In this document: piece by piece, positions 37,353 to 46,874 of the stretch | Layout of the letters: every line of letters begins with the position of its first letter | Position numbering within the stretch: position 1 is the first letter of the stretch | Assembly (NCBI RefSeq): GCF_016236915.1 | Contig: NZ_JAEHOK010000008.1 | Span: 107,577 to 171,576, forward strand | Reading direction: 5' to 3' | DNA length: 64,000 nucleotides | Origin: Salegentibacter maritimus | GTDB lineage: Bacteria; Bacteroidota; Bacteroidia; Flavobacteriales; Flavobacteriaceae | Notes under the pieces: model-generated | What the model saw: the letters and a program-made list of their open reading frames with translations, nothing else | Database searches by the model: none | What the model was told of the DNA's origin: nothing | Position numbers and translations under genes: made by a program

Positions 37353-38363
37353 TTATTTTAAAACCTCATTCCAATCTTTTTTTACTATTTGCCAGTCGAA
37401 TTTTTCGGCCTTCTGTCTTGCATTTTGACTTAAGTTTTCGGCTAAAACCGAATTTCCTAAGAGGCTTCTAACGGCATTTACCATAGACAGTTTATTTTTT
37501 GGCGGCACGAGCAATCCGTTTTGTTTATCCTGAATTAAATAAGGGATTCCTCCTACTTCAGTAGAAATAATAGGAAACCCCAAAGCCATGGCTTCCAGGA
37601 TACTCACAGGGGTATTATCTACATTCGTGGTGTTTAGAAAAATATCATAATCTTTAGAAAGCTCAATCCATTCAGGTTTTGATAATTTCCCGGTAAACTT
37701 TACGGGTAGGTTATTCTCTTCTGCATAAGTTAGGCATTCTTTATAAGATTCATCTTTTTTTGGCCCCACCATACAAAGCTGTGCGTTAGGATAGTTTTTT
37801 AAAACTTCTTCTAAAACTTTTATGGCCAATATCGGATTGTAAATTTTTGCAAAAGCCCGAACCCATAGTAATTTGGGAGCTACAGTTTTTCTTATTTTAT
37901 AGGGGTAATCTTCAAGACAAATGAAATTAGGTATGTATTTAATATTTCTAAAACCCGCTTCCTTAAATTTTTGAAAAAGATAGGAAGAAGGAGCAATATT
38001 TAGTTTTGCACGTTCGAATAAAGAAGCCGATAATCCCGGGCTTTTTTTTATTCTTTTTGGCAGCTCGCCCCCATGTAACAACAAAATATAATCCAAAGCG
38101 AGTTTTTTACAAAGTTCTGCGGTAAGCACCGCATACCAAAAATTTCTGGTACTATAAGTGTCTATAAGCACCACATCTAACCAGGATTTATTGCTGATAA
38201 CAGAAGTCATCATCTCTGCCAATCTCAACAACTGATTTTCTCTTGAGGAAGATGTTTTCACCTGAAAACCTTCATTTTTAAAGAGTGGAGCTAATCTATC
38301 TATTGTAGTTGGGCTACCTCCCCTGGGCTGTAACTCATTACCAATATAAAGCAAGTTTTTCAT
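37353..38363 (-). CDS. Glycosyltransferase family 4
   Basis: This 336-residue GT-B enzyme has NIAPSSYLFQKF, a conserved LLWVRAFAKIYNPILAIKVL, the donor-site NTTNVDNTPVSILEAMALGFPI and STEVGGIPYLI blocks. These mark a retaining GT4 that uses a nucleotide sugar. It is closely related to the upstream gene at 38360-39376 (YIGNeLQ start, same layout) and overlaps it by 4 bp, so the pair arose by tandem duplication. Acceptor and donor are unknown. Confidence 0.88.
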   Translation of the reverse strand: MKNLLYIGNELQPRGGSPTTIDRLAPLFKNEGFQVKTSSSRENQLLRLAEMMTSVISNKSWLDVVLIDTYSTRNFWYAVLTAELCKKLALDYILLLHGGELPKRIKKSPGLSASLFERAKLNIAPSSYLFQKFKEAGFRNIKYIPNFICLEDYPYKIRKTVAPKLLWVRAFAKIYNPILAIKVLEEVLKNYPNAQLCMVGPKKDESYKECLTYAEENNLPVKFTGKLSKPEWIELSKDYDIFLNTTNVDNTPVSILEAMALGFPIISTEVGGIPYLIQDKQNGLLVPPKNKLSMVNAVRSLLGNSVLAENLSQNARQKAEKFDWQIVKKDWNEVLK

Positions 38364-39376
38364 GAGTTTAGGATCTCATTCCAATCGGTTTTCACCTTTT
38401 TCCAGGCAAAAGCTTCTACTTTATCCCTGGCATTTTTAGACAGGAGTTGTGCCTTTTCACTATCCTCAACAAGTTTACTTATTTCGGAAGCCATGGTTTT
38501 TGCATCCTTAACCGGCACCAATATCCCATTTTTATTATGATCAATAAGCATGGGCATACCACCAATATTGGTAGAAACCACTGCCAATCCAAGACTCATA
38601 GCCTCAATAACGCTAATAGGGGTATTATCTATATTGGTGGTATTTATAAAAAAGTTATAATTTTTTGAAAGCTTTGCCCAATCTTTTTTCTTTAGCTTCC
38701 CCGTAAACCGCACATTAAGTTGGTGTTTCTCTGCAAATTTTTTACAGGCTTTCATAGTTCCATCCTTATCTGGCCCTACCATACAAAGTGCTGCCTTTGG
38801 ATAATCTTTTTTAAGTAATAACAAAACTTCCAAAGCCATAATAGGATTATATCGCTTCTGAAAACGCCTAACCCACAACAACTTAGGCGCAAATTCCTCT
38901 CGCTTTTTAAACGGATAATTCTCCATTTGAATTGCATTTGGAATAATTTGGGTATTAATAAAGCCTTCAGCTTTAAAAATATCGTACAAAAATTTAGATG
39001 GTGCTATATTAACCTTTGCCCTTCCAAACAGGCTTTGGCTAAATTTTTTAGAAGCACGTAAACGATCGGGAAGGTTCCCACCGTGTAAAATGGGAATATA
39101 ATCTACATGATAAGCCTGACAGGTTTTGGCAACCAAATAGGCATAGTAAAAGTTCATAGCACCATAGGTATCAATAAGCACCACATCGGTTGTTTTATGA
39201 TAGCGCACAATCAGCCCCAACATTTCAATAAGCCGCAGTCCTTTATTGCTTCGGGTAGAAGCAGTTTTTACCTTATAACCTTCCTTACGCAACATTTTGC
39301 TGAAAAAAGAAATATAAGTAGCTGTAAAGCTATTGATTTGTAAGTCGTTTCCTATGTACAGGATGCTTTTTGTCAT
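38360..39376 (-). CDS. Glycosyltransferase family 4 (tandem paralogue)
   Basis: This 338-residue GT-B enzyme has MTKSILYIGNDLQ at the start, NIAPSKFLYDIF, PKLLWVRRFQKRYNPIMALE, and the donor-site NTTNIDNTPISVIEAMSLGL and STNIGGMPMLI blocks. It pairs with the downstream paralogue at 37353-38363. Its start lies 47 bp inside the end of the Wzy-like gene, an unusually long overlap, but no later ATG gives the family N-terminus. Donor and acceptor unknown. Confidence 0.87.
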   Translation of the reverse strand: MTKSILYIGNDLQINSFTATYISFFSKMLRKEGYKVKTASTRSNKGLRLIEMLGLIVRYHKTTDVVLIDTYGAMNFYYAYLVAKTCQAYHVDYIPILHGGNLPDRLRASKKFSQSLFGRAKVNIAPSKFLYDIFKAEGFINTQIIPNAIQMENYPFKKREEFAPKLLWVRRFQKRYNPIMALEVLLLLKKDYPKAALCMVGPDKDGTMKACKKFAEKHQLNVRFTGKLKKKDWAKLSKNYNFFINTTNIDNTPISVIEAMSLGLAVVSTNIGGMPMLIDHNKNGILVPVKDAKTMASEISKLVEDSEKAQLLSKNARDKVEAFAWKKVKTDWNEILNS

Positions 39377-40694
39377 CTACTATATATAATAAGGCCAATC
39401 CATACACAAATGCCGGTAAGGCAATTCGCATAGCCGAATGATTAATGGTTAAAAACCAAAAGGCTAAGAACGCCAAAAAATAATAATTGTTCTTAAATTT
39501 TGTCCAGAAAATTATAGGAACCAGGATAAGAATAAGAATAGCAACCAGCCCCAACAAGCCGTGTTCAGATAGCATTCTACTAAGTTCATTGTGGGTGGCA
39601 ATAGATATGCCCTGGTTCTCCAGTCTATATTCATATCCCTTTCCAACTCCTATTCCGGTAACCGGATGATTAATAAAGGCCTGTAATTCGGTTTCTATCA
39701 ATTCGGCCCTACCGGTGGTTATATCTTTCTTTAATTCTCCGGCAGCATCCCTATTGGTATAACGATTTCCCAATAGCCCTCCGGTTTGGACTAATGAAAA
39801 CAACCATAATAGTAAAATTGTACCTCCAAGAAGAAAGATCTTAAAATTTAAACGATTCCTCTCACGAGCAGCTCTTTTATAATATAGGAAAATAAGGAAT
39901 GCAGCTATACAGATAACAGCAGTAAACACCCCTCCACGAGAAAATGTTATCAAAGCCCGATACCCCATCATCCCTAATAAAACCAGATCTATTAAGTTTA
40001 TAAGTTTATGCCTAACCACAAATAAACGCATAGCCAACAAAACAGCCCCAAAACCAAAAACCGTAGAAATCTGATTAGGGCCATACCCACCGGTAGCAGC
40101 ATAATTTGCCTGAAGATTAATCCCTACATCCATCATACTGGGTGTATAAAGATATAAGTAAAACATATGCGCAATTAATGGCATTAACAGAAAAGAAATA
40201 ACCGACTTAAAATCCCTTTCTTGAATTTTTTTATAGTAACAATAAATTGCGCTGACACCTAAAGCAACAGGGCCACTTAAATTAAATGCAACTAATTTTC
40301 TAACTTCAGAATCATAGCTCATAGTTATAGATGCCACCACTATTCCCGGAATGAGTATAAAAAGATAGGTCCAATAAGGTGCGGTACGGGAAGAGGTGCC
40401 TTTAAAGAACATCCCTATTAGTAAGAAAACAATTACCATATATTTTCCCGTTTCGTAAAAAAACATGGCATCAGTTTGTCTAAAGAACACTTCTCCTCCG
40501 GCAATATACGCCGCTCCCATGAGTGCTTCGTTATTCTTGTTTTCATTTACAATGGTTAAAAACAAGAAATAAACAATAACCCCTAACAGAATAAATGAAG
40601 ATGAAGGTCGAAAAAAATATACGGCCAAAGCCATTCCCAAATGAATCAGGAGCAGTTCTACATAATTAAATTGATATCTACTTGTGCCGGCCAT
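39330..40694 (-). CDS. O-antigen polymerase/ligase-type membrane protein (Wzy/WaaL-like)
   Basis: This 454-residue protein has about eleven membrane spans and a large periplasmic loop between later spans (about 300-365). The loop carries LLGNRYTNRDAAGELKKDIT and ITGRAELIE, then FINHPVTGIGVGKGYEYRL and ATHNELSRMLSEHGLLGL. The GRxxLIE and H-NE motifs are typical of the O-antigen ligase/polymerase fold. It either polymerises repeat units or ligates them to a carrier; sequence alone cannot decide. It overlaps the genes on both sides, consistent with tight coupling. Confidence 0.82.
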   Translation of the reverse strand: MAGTSRYQFNYVELLLIHLGMALAVYFFRPSSSFILLGVIVYFLFLTIVNENKNNEALMGAAYIAGGEVFFRQTDAMFFYETGKYMVIVFLLIGMFFKGTSSRTAPYWTYLFILIPGIVVASITMSYDSEVRKLVAFNLSGPVALGVSAIYCYYKKIQERDFKSVISFLLMPLIAHMFYLYLYTPSMMDVGINLQANYAATGGYGPNQISTVFGFGAVLLAMRLFVVRHKLINLIDLVLLGMMGYRALITFSRGGVFTAVICIAAFLIFLYYKRAARERNRLNFKIFLLGGTILLLWLFSLVQTGGLLGNRYTNRDAAGELKKDITTGRAELIETELQAFINHPVTGIGVGKGYEYRLENQGISIATHNELSRMLSEHGLLGLVAILILILVPIIFWTKFKNNYYFLAFLAFWFLTINHSAMRIALPAFVYGLALLYIVDDKKHPVHRKRLTNQ

Positions 40695-43206
40695 TATCTT
40701 TTATCAAGTTATTATAAAATTTTAAAAATAATGGAAGAACCTCTTCTTTTGAATATAATTTTTTAATCCTTTTTTGTAGGCATCTCGCATCCTGCTCTCC
40801 AAATTCATTATTCGAATAATATCTTTCAATAGCTGCAGCCAGGGCATCTGCGTTTTTTGCAGGAACTCCCAAAGCATTTTCTGCCATAACCTCCTTACAT
40901 TGGCCAACATTGGTATAAACTACCGGCAACCCGGCAAAAGCATATTCCAAAAGTGCTAGCGGCAAACCTTCAGAACGGGAGCTCAACACTCCTAAATGGG
41001 CCTGATGAAGTAGCCCTGCCACTTCTGTAATGCTTCCGTAATAATAAATTGGCTTCGTAGAGTTCAGGATTTCTTTCCTAAGCATTTTTGAATAAGCAGT
41101 ACCCGGATCGGCTCCAATAAGATGCAAACTAACCCCTTTTATACTAATTTTCTCAAAAGCTGCAAGCAGATTTAGATGATCTTTCTGTGGACGGAGATTA
41201 GCGACACATACAATTTTAAAATCAGTGGAACTGCCTTTTAAAGAACTATCAGTATTTGATCTGTCTGAAACGCAAATAAAATTGTTCAGCTGCACTACTG
41301 TTTGCGACTTTAATTTTACTTGCGCCCAATTTTTAAGGGCCTCGTTAACCGAAATTATTCCATCGAAATATCGGGAAAGAGGTTTTAAAATTCTAATATT
41401 CCTTTGCTCCAGATGCTCCGATTCCCCGTAGTGATCATGCCAAACCAGCTTTATTTTTAATCCAGATAATTTTAAAAGCGCAGCCCAAAACCATGAAGTC
41501 CCGTGGGCATGAACAAGTTCTATTTGTTCTTTTTTTACAAAGCTTTTTAATTTCAAAAATGCTCGTAGATCGAGACTGTGTTTTTTGTTCAAAAACAAAT
41601 ATCCAACTCCATTTTTCAGCTCCCTTTTTAACATTCCTTCCTGCCTGGTACAACATATATAGGAAGCCTCTACTTCCAGCTTCAGGGAATTAGCCAGGTT
41701 AACTGCCATACGCTCTGCTCCACCGGGGTTTAAGGTATCGGTTAGTTGTAAAACCCGAAGTTGTTTATAGTTTGGGGTTTGTTGTTTGGGGTTATCAGTG
41801 GTCAGTTGTGGGTTGTCAGTTGTGAGTTGTAAGTGGAGTTTGTTGTTTGAGGTTTGTTGTTTTGTATCGGCCGTCGATTGTGAGTTCTCTGTTCCTGATT
41901 TTAGGTTGTGAGTTGAGGGTTGTGGGTTGCGCTTTCCTAGAATTCCCCGGATTGCCCTTTCAAACCTCTCCAGTGTATATTGCTGACTCCATTTCTGGGC
42001 GGCAATAGACATTTGTTTTAATTTTTCCAGATTTGTTATTAGGCTTAGTATTTCTAACAAATCTTTTTCAGAAAAACCTGTTCTCGATACATCCCTACTC
42101 TCGTCGGAACACTCGAACTGACGGCCTCTCTGAAATTTATCCGGTAGTTGTTTACTCAGAAAATTTTCTTTATCACCTCTTCTCTCTTCTCTTTTTTCTC
42201 TATTCTTTATTCTCTGATCTATATCCGAAATAATTACACCGCGCTCCCCGTAATTTAGCATCCATGGCACACAACTTACAGAAGTAGCGATTGGAATACA
42301 TCCATACCACATTCCTTCAGCAATTGCTTTAGGCCAGCCTTCACTTTTGGACAAAAGCAGCGTAAAATGTGCATCGCGATAAGCTTCTTTTAAATTTGCT
42401 AAATCTACCCGTCCCTTAAAATGCACATGTTTTTTTAAACTTTCATTTTCGACCAGTTCTCTTAAGTCATTTTCAAGGATACCATCTCCATAAATCTCCA
42501 ACCGGCAGTCCAGGTTGTTAGTGCGTAAAATTTTAATGAATTCAATTGCCTTGTCAACCCCTTTCCCTTCTACAAGGTTTCCGGAAAAAATAAACTTATA
42601 AGGTGGTTTAAAGTCTTTCTTAATAAGTTCTTTTTCTTTTTCAGAAAAACTCGCTGTAAATAAAGGAAAAATATTATCAGACTGCTGTGGCCAGTCACCA
42701 TACACCAAAACTTTTGTATTCCTGGTTAAAAAAGTATTTCCTAAAATTTTCTTCTGAAGTTTATAGGTGATGGGCTGGGTAGCTTTAGGGTCCCAATTCC
42801 CGGCATATTTTACCGTCTTGGGCTTCTTTGGAAAAAAAATTTGGGCAATTGCAGCCAATAATCCAATGTTGCCCGGGCAGCGTATATGTAAATGATCTGC
42901 CCTGTGCATCGCGCCCAGGATTCTAAAGAAAATAAATGGGATTTTTAGTAAAGTATCTAAAACCGCAAGAAAGTTTAGTAGATGAAAAGGTGAAATTTCG
43001 GTAAAAGTAATATTAGAATGCTTGTAATATTCTCCTTGTGGGCTATTCTCCCCTTCTTCATTACTCTCTTCTTCTAAAGCTGCTACAATTTCTACTTCAT
43101 CTACATATTTCAGCCATAAATTCATTTCCCGTATATAAGGACTATAAGCATAAAATCTGCCGTTTTTTATGCCATGAATTACGTGAGTAAAAACAGCAAA
43201 TTTCAT
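40678..43206 (-). CDS. Two glycosyltransferases fused through repeat-derived linker
   Basis: This 842-residue protein carries two GT4-type enzymes. The first (about 1-426) has YKFIFSGNLVEGKGVDKAIEFI and LLLSKSEGWPKAIAEGMWYG; the second (about 483-842) has LQLTDTLNPGGAERMAVNLA, HAHGTSWFWAALL and GVLSSRSEGLPLALLEYAFAG. Residues 427-482 are a Thr/Asn/Gln-rich low-complexity linker whose DNA is a tandem array like intergenic repeats elsewhere in the locus. Residues about 331-377 interrupt the first enzyme between ISD and DLLEIL with Lys/Arg/Glu-rich and repeat-like sequence. Two once-separate genes seem to have been joined. Whether the first half is active is uncertain. Confidence 0.8.
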   Translation of the reverse strand: MKFAVFTHVIHGIKNGRFYAYSPYIREMNLWLKYVDEVEIVAALEEESNEEGENSPQGEYYKHSNITFTEISPFHLLNFLAVLDTLLKIPFIFFRILGAMHRADHLHIRCPGNIGLLAAIAQIFFPKKPKTVKYAGNWDPKATQPITYKLQKKILGNTFLTRNTKVLVYGDWPQQSDNIFPLFTASFSEKEKELIKKDFKPPYKFIFSGNLVEGKGVDKAIEFIKILRTNNLDCRLEIYGDGILENDLRELVENESLKKHVHFKGRVDLANLKEAYRDAHFTLLLSKSEGWPKAIAEGMWYGCIPIATSVSCVPWMLNYGERGVIISDIDQRIKNREKREERRGDKENFLSKQLPDKFQRGRQFECSDESRDVSRTGFSEKDLLEILSLITNLEKLKQMSIAAQKWSQQYTLERFERAIRGILGKRNPQPSTHNLKSGTENSQSTADTKQQTSNNKLHLQLTTDNPQLTTDNPKQQTPNYKQLRVLQLTDTLNPGGAERMAVNLANSLKLEVEASYICCTRQEGMLKRELKNGVGYLFLNKKHSLDLRAFLKLKSFVKKEQIELVHAHGTSWFWAALLKLSGLKIKLVWHDHYGESEHLEQRNIRILKPLSRYFDGIISVNEALKNWAQVKLKSQTVVQLNNFICVSDRSNTDSSLKGSSTDFKIVCVANLRPQKDHLNLLAAFEKISIKGVSLHLIGADPGTAYSKMLRKEILNSTKPIYYYGSITEVAGLLHQAHLGVLSSRSEGLPLALLEYAFAGLPVVYTNVGQCKEVMAENALGVPAKNADALAAAIERYYSNNEFGEQDARCLQKRIKKLYSKEEVLPLFLKFYNNLIKDNGRHK

Positions 43207-44012
43207 TTTACAGGCTTTTTAACAAGGCGTAAACTTATATGCATACAGGAGAACAAATGTTTATCATTATTAACAGATTTTTCCCAATCTTCCTGGTGCC
43301 AGGTTTTGGCCTTTGTTATTTTTTTTTCTTCGGAAATAGGTAAAAGATTTAGAAGGGCACTCCATTTGGCCCTTCCCAAAACTCCCCTCCGCTCTTTTAC
43401 ATAAAAAGCCTTTTCAAATTTATAATAAGTTTCTTTTGAAAAAGGCCATTCCCAATCCCGGTCGCTTTGAAAAGGTCTATATAGATTCCTTAAAAGTTTT
43501 ATAGGCCTGCTGGTTTGAAGGGGATCATAACCAATAATCTCTCCGCGGGGAGCTAGCTTTTCCTGTAATTTTTCTATCAATTCCTCTACATCTTTAAAAT
43601 GATGTAAAACACCGTAAGCATAGATCAGGTCGAAATCTTTCTCTTTAAAATCTTCTGAAAGAAAATCTATAACTTTTGCGTTGGCGCCTTCAATACCTTC
43701 CAGTCTTTTATTCAGAACTGCTATCCCTTTAGGACTAAGGTCTATTCCCAGGTATTCCTTAGAATGTTGGGCCAGGTGAAGGCTCAAAACATTTCCGGCA
43801 TAACACCCAAGATCAAGTACTTTTTTTTGTGAAAGATCTCCAAACCAGCTTTTATGTAAATTATAAATATCTTTTTCTACACCAATTTGTTTCTTAAGGC
43901 TATTCAAAGCCTTATTTCTAAAATAAGACCAGGCCTTACTGGGTAAATTCTTATCGAAATTTTGATAAAAATCTCTTTGCCTTTTATTTATTTCCTCCCT
44001 TTCCCTGTTCAT
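43203..44012 (-). CDS. Class I SAM-dependent methyltransferase
   Basis: This 269-residue protein has motif I VLDLGCYAGNVLSLHLA (about 66-82), acidic LGIDLSPKGI, and FDLIYAYGVLHHF. It belongs to the Methyltransf_11/25 group. In a polysaccharide locus it may methylate a sugar, giving an O-methyl cap; this is inference. It overlaps the fused glycosyltransferase gene by 4 bp (ATGA) and follows a GT4 gene by 13 bp. Confidence 0.84.
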   Translation of the reverse strand: MNREREEINKRQRDFYQNFDKNLPSKAWSYFRNKALNSLKKQIGVEKDIYNLHKSWFGDLSQKKVLDLGCYAGNVLSLHLAQHSKEYLGIDLSPKGIAVLNKRLEGIEGANAKVIDFLSEDFKEKDFDLIYAYGVLHHFKDVEELIEKLQEKLAPRGEIIGYDPLQTSRPIKLLRNLYRPFQSDRDWEWPFSKETYYKFEKAFYVKERRGVLGRAKWSALLNLLPISEEKKITKAKTWHQEDWEKSVNNDKHLFSCMHISLRLVKKPVK

Positions 44013-44025
44013 TTAACCAAAAACC

Positions 44026-45093
44026 TTATTTAAAGATAATAGATTGCCCAACAAAATCACCTATTACCCGGTTTAATTCGTACTTCTTCAAAAACTGCTC
44101 ATATGCCTTTTTTGAAAGTTTACCCCTCAATTGCGGCCGTGTTAATAATCTATTTATTTGCGATGCCAACTCCCCATGGTTTCCAGGTTCAAACAATAAG
44201 CCGCTTGATTCATTTTGAATAATTTCGGCTATCCCTGTAGTATTAGACCCTATTACCGGCGTACGCACCGAAAAACTTTCAATTACAACATATCCAAAAG
44301 CTTCAAAATAAGAAGGAACAATACTGCAATAAGCTGTTGAAAAGGCCTGCAGTACATAGTCTTTTTGGCGGCTACCGGCAAACTGAACATTTTCCTCTAA
44401 TTTTAATTTCTTTGTAAGCTGCAGGAGTTCACTTTTCATTCCTGGCTCATCTTCCCCACCTATAACTTCCAATATTATATCCGGATATTTTTCCTTAACA
44501 ATTTCCAGGGCCTTAAAAAGTACTTTAATTCCTTTTATACTATGTAACCTTCCTGCATAAACCAGTTTATGCCTATTTGTTTCAGCAGTAATACAAGGAT
44601 TATTTACAGCATTCGAAATAACTTCTACTTTATTTTTATTAATACCAAAGGCCTTTATCACATCTAATTCTGCCGATGCTGAGTTGGCTATTATTCGTGT
44701 TGCAAGTTTATAAATAGCTTTTTTTCTCCAAAAAAGCAGGCGCTTAAATTCTAACTGGCTGGTTAGGGTATGGTACCAGGCCACCCGGTGTTTCACCTTT
44801 AATAGAAAACCTGCGAGCATAAACAGATTTACCGCTCCAAAGCTGGCAATTAAAGTTTTGGGTTTATATTCCTGGATATTTTTCACTAAAAACCTAAAAT
44901 CTGCAAGTTTTGTAGGTCTTTTGGAAGGCCACTCCAAAACTTTTATAGAACTATCCAAATTTAAATCATGAGCTTCAGTGGCGTACGTAAAAATAAATAC
45001 CCTATGCGTTTTTGATAGTTTATTTGCCAGGCTCACAAAAAATTCGGCCACCGAAGAATTCTTTAAGGTAAAAGCTATAAAAACGGTTTGCAT
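44026..45093 (-). CDS. Glycosyltransferase family 4
   Basis: This 355-residue GT-B enzyme shows IIANSASAELDVIKAFGI, KLVYAGRLHSIKGIKVLFKA, VQFAGSRQKDYVLQAFSTAY and the donor-binding SYFEAFGYVVIESFSVRTPV with GSNTTGIAEII. These fit a retaining GT4. Donor and acceptor are unknown. It lies 28 bp after the unknown gene at 45122 and 13 bp before the methyltransferase gene. Confidence 0.89.
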   Translation of the reverse strand: MQTVFIAFTLKNSSVAEFFVSLANKLSKTHRVFIFTYATEAHDLNLDSSIKVLEWPSKRPTKLADFRFLVKNIQEYKPKTLIASFGAVNLFMLAGFLLKVKHRVAWYHTLTSQLEFKRLLFWRKKAIYKLATRIIANSASAELDVIKAFGINKNKVEVISNAVNNPCITAETNRHKLVYAGRLHSIKGIKVLFKALEIVKEKYPDIILEVIGGEDEPGMKSELLQLTKKLKLEENVQFAGSRQKDYVLQAFSTAYCSIVPSYFEAFGYVVIESFSVRTPVIGSNTTGIAEIIQNESSGLLFEPGNHGELASQINRLLTRPQLRGKLSKKAYEQFLKKYELNRVIGDFVGQSIIFK

Positions 45094-45121
45094 TAGTTAA
45101 TCATTAGTCATTTTTAACTAC

Positions 45122-45856
45122 TTATTTTAAAATTTCTGAATAGGTATAAAAATTCAGATAGTGCTTTAGCTTCTTAGCAAAAATTATTAATACCCCATGT
45201 TTATATGGCATTCCAAAGCCACCGCTAATACCTTTAATCCTTAAAGGTTGAGAAAATTGTCTATATGTTCCACTGCCTTTATTTTTAAAGTCTACAATTG
45301 CCTTCCATAAAGCTTTTTCAAATGAAAAACCTACATTAATTGCCTTTCCATTTTCCTGAAGGTAAGGCCAGAAATCTATAGAAAACAAAAAACATCTCGA
45401 GTCCATTTTTAGTCTTTTGTAAATATTAGAAAGTATTAATCCATTATTTGAATAATCAAAATTATGAGTAAAACCAACTAACTTATTAATATTCAAAACC
45501 TTTAACCTACCTGTTATCTTAACAATTAAACTGGAATTCTTAATAAACCTTGAATTTTTAATGGCATAATCCATAATCTCTAATTCTTTATAACCTTTCC
45601 CCCTATCCGGTGAAATTTTTGGAGAGTTAAAGCTTATAAATTCCAATCTATCAGACTCCGGAAAATCGTTGGCCAGGGAATTTCCCGAGTTTTCAGCAAA
45701 AATAATTTTAAAAGATGTATGATTTAAATAGAACGAGATAGCATCCAGGTATTGTTGCTTTCTTATCTCCGGATCCTTTACTGCAAGGACATCTGAAGAG
45801 TTTCTCTCAATAGTACCCGTTAATAATAAAATAATATCTGTTCTTTGACCACTCAT
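45122..45856 (-). CDS. Unknown protein, possible GT-A-type transferase
   Basis: This 244-residue protein has no signal peptide or membrane span. The opening TDIILLLTGTIERNSSDVLA, then RKQQYLDAISFYLNHTSFKI and SLIVKITGRLKVLNINKLV, resembles the layout of poorly characterised capsule glycosyltransferases. No clear DxD motif is seen. Location between a GT2 and a GT4 gene suggests a role in glycan assembly. I do not assign a family; it could also be a modifying enzyme. Confidence 0.6.
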   Translation of the reverse strand: MSGQRTDIILLLTGTIERNSSDVLAVKDPEIRKQQYLDAISFYLNHTSFKIIFAENSGNSLANDFPESDRLEFISFNSPKISPDRGKGYKELEIMDYAIKNSRFIKNSSLIVKITGRLKVLNINKLVGFTHNFDYSNNGLILSNIYKRLKMDSRCFLFSIDFWPYLQENGKAINVGFSFEKALWKAIVDFKNKGSGTYRQFSQPLRIKGISGGFGMPYKHGVLIIFAKKLKHYLNFYTYSEILK

Positions 45857-45896
45857 TGAATTACGGCAAATAAGTTCTAATTTCTATCATTGGATA

Positions 45897-46874
45897 TTAG
45901 AGTTTAATCATAGCGATAAGACTTTTAAATCTTCCCCTGGCATCATCAAACCCACTTTTATCTTTGTTAAATCCATTAACAAATCTAATCAATAACAACA
46001 AAATATGGATTCCCCAAAATTTAATGGCTGCTTTAGCTGAGGGGTTTGGATTTTTTAATTTCCAAACATAGTAGCCATTTTTAACCACCATTTCTCCATA
46101 TTTATAATGATTAGGCCTACCAGCCTCATCGTGCAAATGTGCTACTCTAGCTGTTGTATTTACATATAATTGGCCTAATCGCGAAACTCGTAAACAAAAG
46201 TCCATGTCTTCATATAGGCCATATCCTATAAACCTTTCTGAAAAATTTATTTCTGAAAAAAGTTGATGTTTATATGAGGCCACTCCACCCATAAAGAATT
46301 CTACCGGATATATTTCTCCTGAAGGCGGTAAAAAGCCAGTGGAAAAACCATGGGAGAAATCGGGCATAAAACCCGGAGGTTTATCAGAAAGTAATCCCAA
46401 GCTTTTTCTAAGCACATTTCTTTGTCCCAGGGGCCTTACATAATTATCAATTACAAATTCTTTAAATTGAGCTTTATAATTCGCCGGCACTTTTCTCCAA
46501 TTAACATCATCCTTTATTTGCCCTCCAACTCCAATGGCATCAGGATATTGTTTGTAGCTAGCAATTAATTTCTCAAAATAATTAGGTTCCAGCACTATAT
46601 CATCATCAAGAAAACAAAGCACATCCATAGCCTTAGCGGAATGTTTTATCCCATAATTGCGCTGCCGGGTTAAGCCACTGTTTTCCTTTCCTACCTTAAA
46701 ATACTTTAAAGCCGGATACTTCTTTACCTCCAAAAGCTTTTTAGTTAAATCGTTTGGAGAAGCATCAATCACAAGAATCTCATCGGGATATAAAGTTTGC
46801 TCTTTTACCGATTGCATTAACCGCTCTATTGCTTTATTTCGCCGGTATGTACAAACAATTAAGTTAAATTTCAT
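45897..46874 (-). CDS. Glycosyltransferase family 2
   Basis: This 325-residue GT-A enzyme has the GT2 pattern: LIVCTYRRNKAIERLMQSVK, ILVIDASPNDLTKKLLE, NSGLTRQRNYGIKHS, and the metal-binding acidic cluster in VLCFLDDDIVLEPNYF. ERFIGYGLYEDMDFCLRVSR follows, with the ED of the catalytic base region. It should transfer a sugar with inversion. The start overlaps the end of the asparagine-synthetase-like gene by 11 bp. Confidence 0.9.
   Translation of the reverse strand: MKFNLIVCTYRRNKAIERLMQSVKEQTLYPDEILVIDASPNDLTKKLLEVKKYPALKYFKVGKENSGLTRQRNYGIKHSAKAMDVLCFLDDDIVLEPNYFEKLIASYKQYPDAIGVGGQIKDDVNWRKVPANYKAQFKEFVIDNYVRPLGQRNVLRKSLGLLSDKPPGFMPDFSHGFSTGFLPPSGEIYPVEFFMGGVASYKHQLFSEINFSERFIGYGLYEDMDFCLRVSRLGQLYVNTTARVAHLHDEAGRPNHYKYGEMVVKNGYYVWKLKNPNPSAKAAIKFWGIHILLLLIRFVNGFNKDKSGFDDARGRFKSLIAMIKL

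Noticed and set aside
41755..41930. Sequencing or assembly error joining the two glycosyltransferase genes
   Set aside because: The frame stays open across the whole array and resembles intergenic repeats of the locus, so a real fusion is the simpler reading, though it is not proven.
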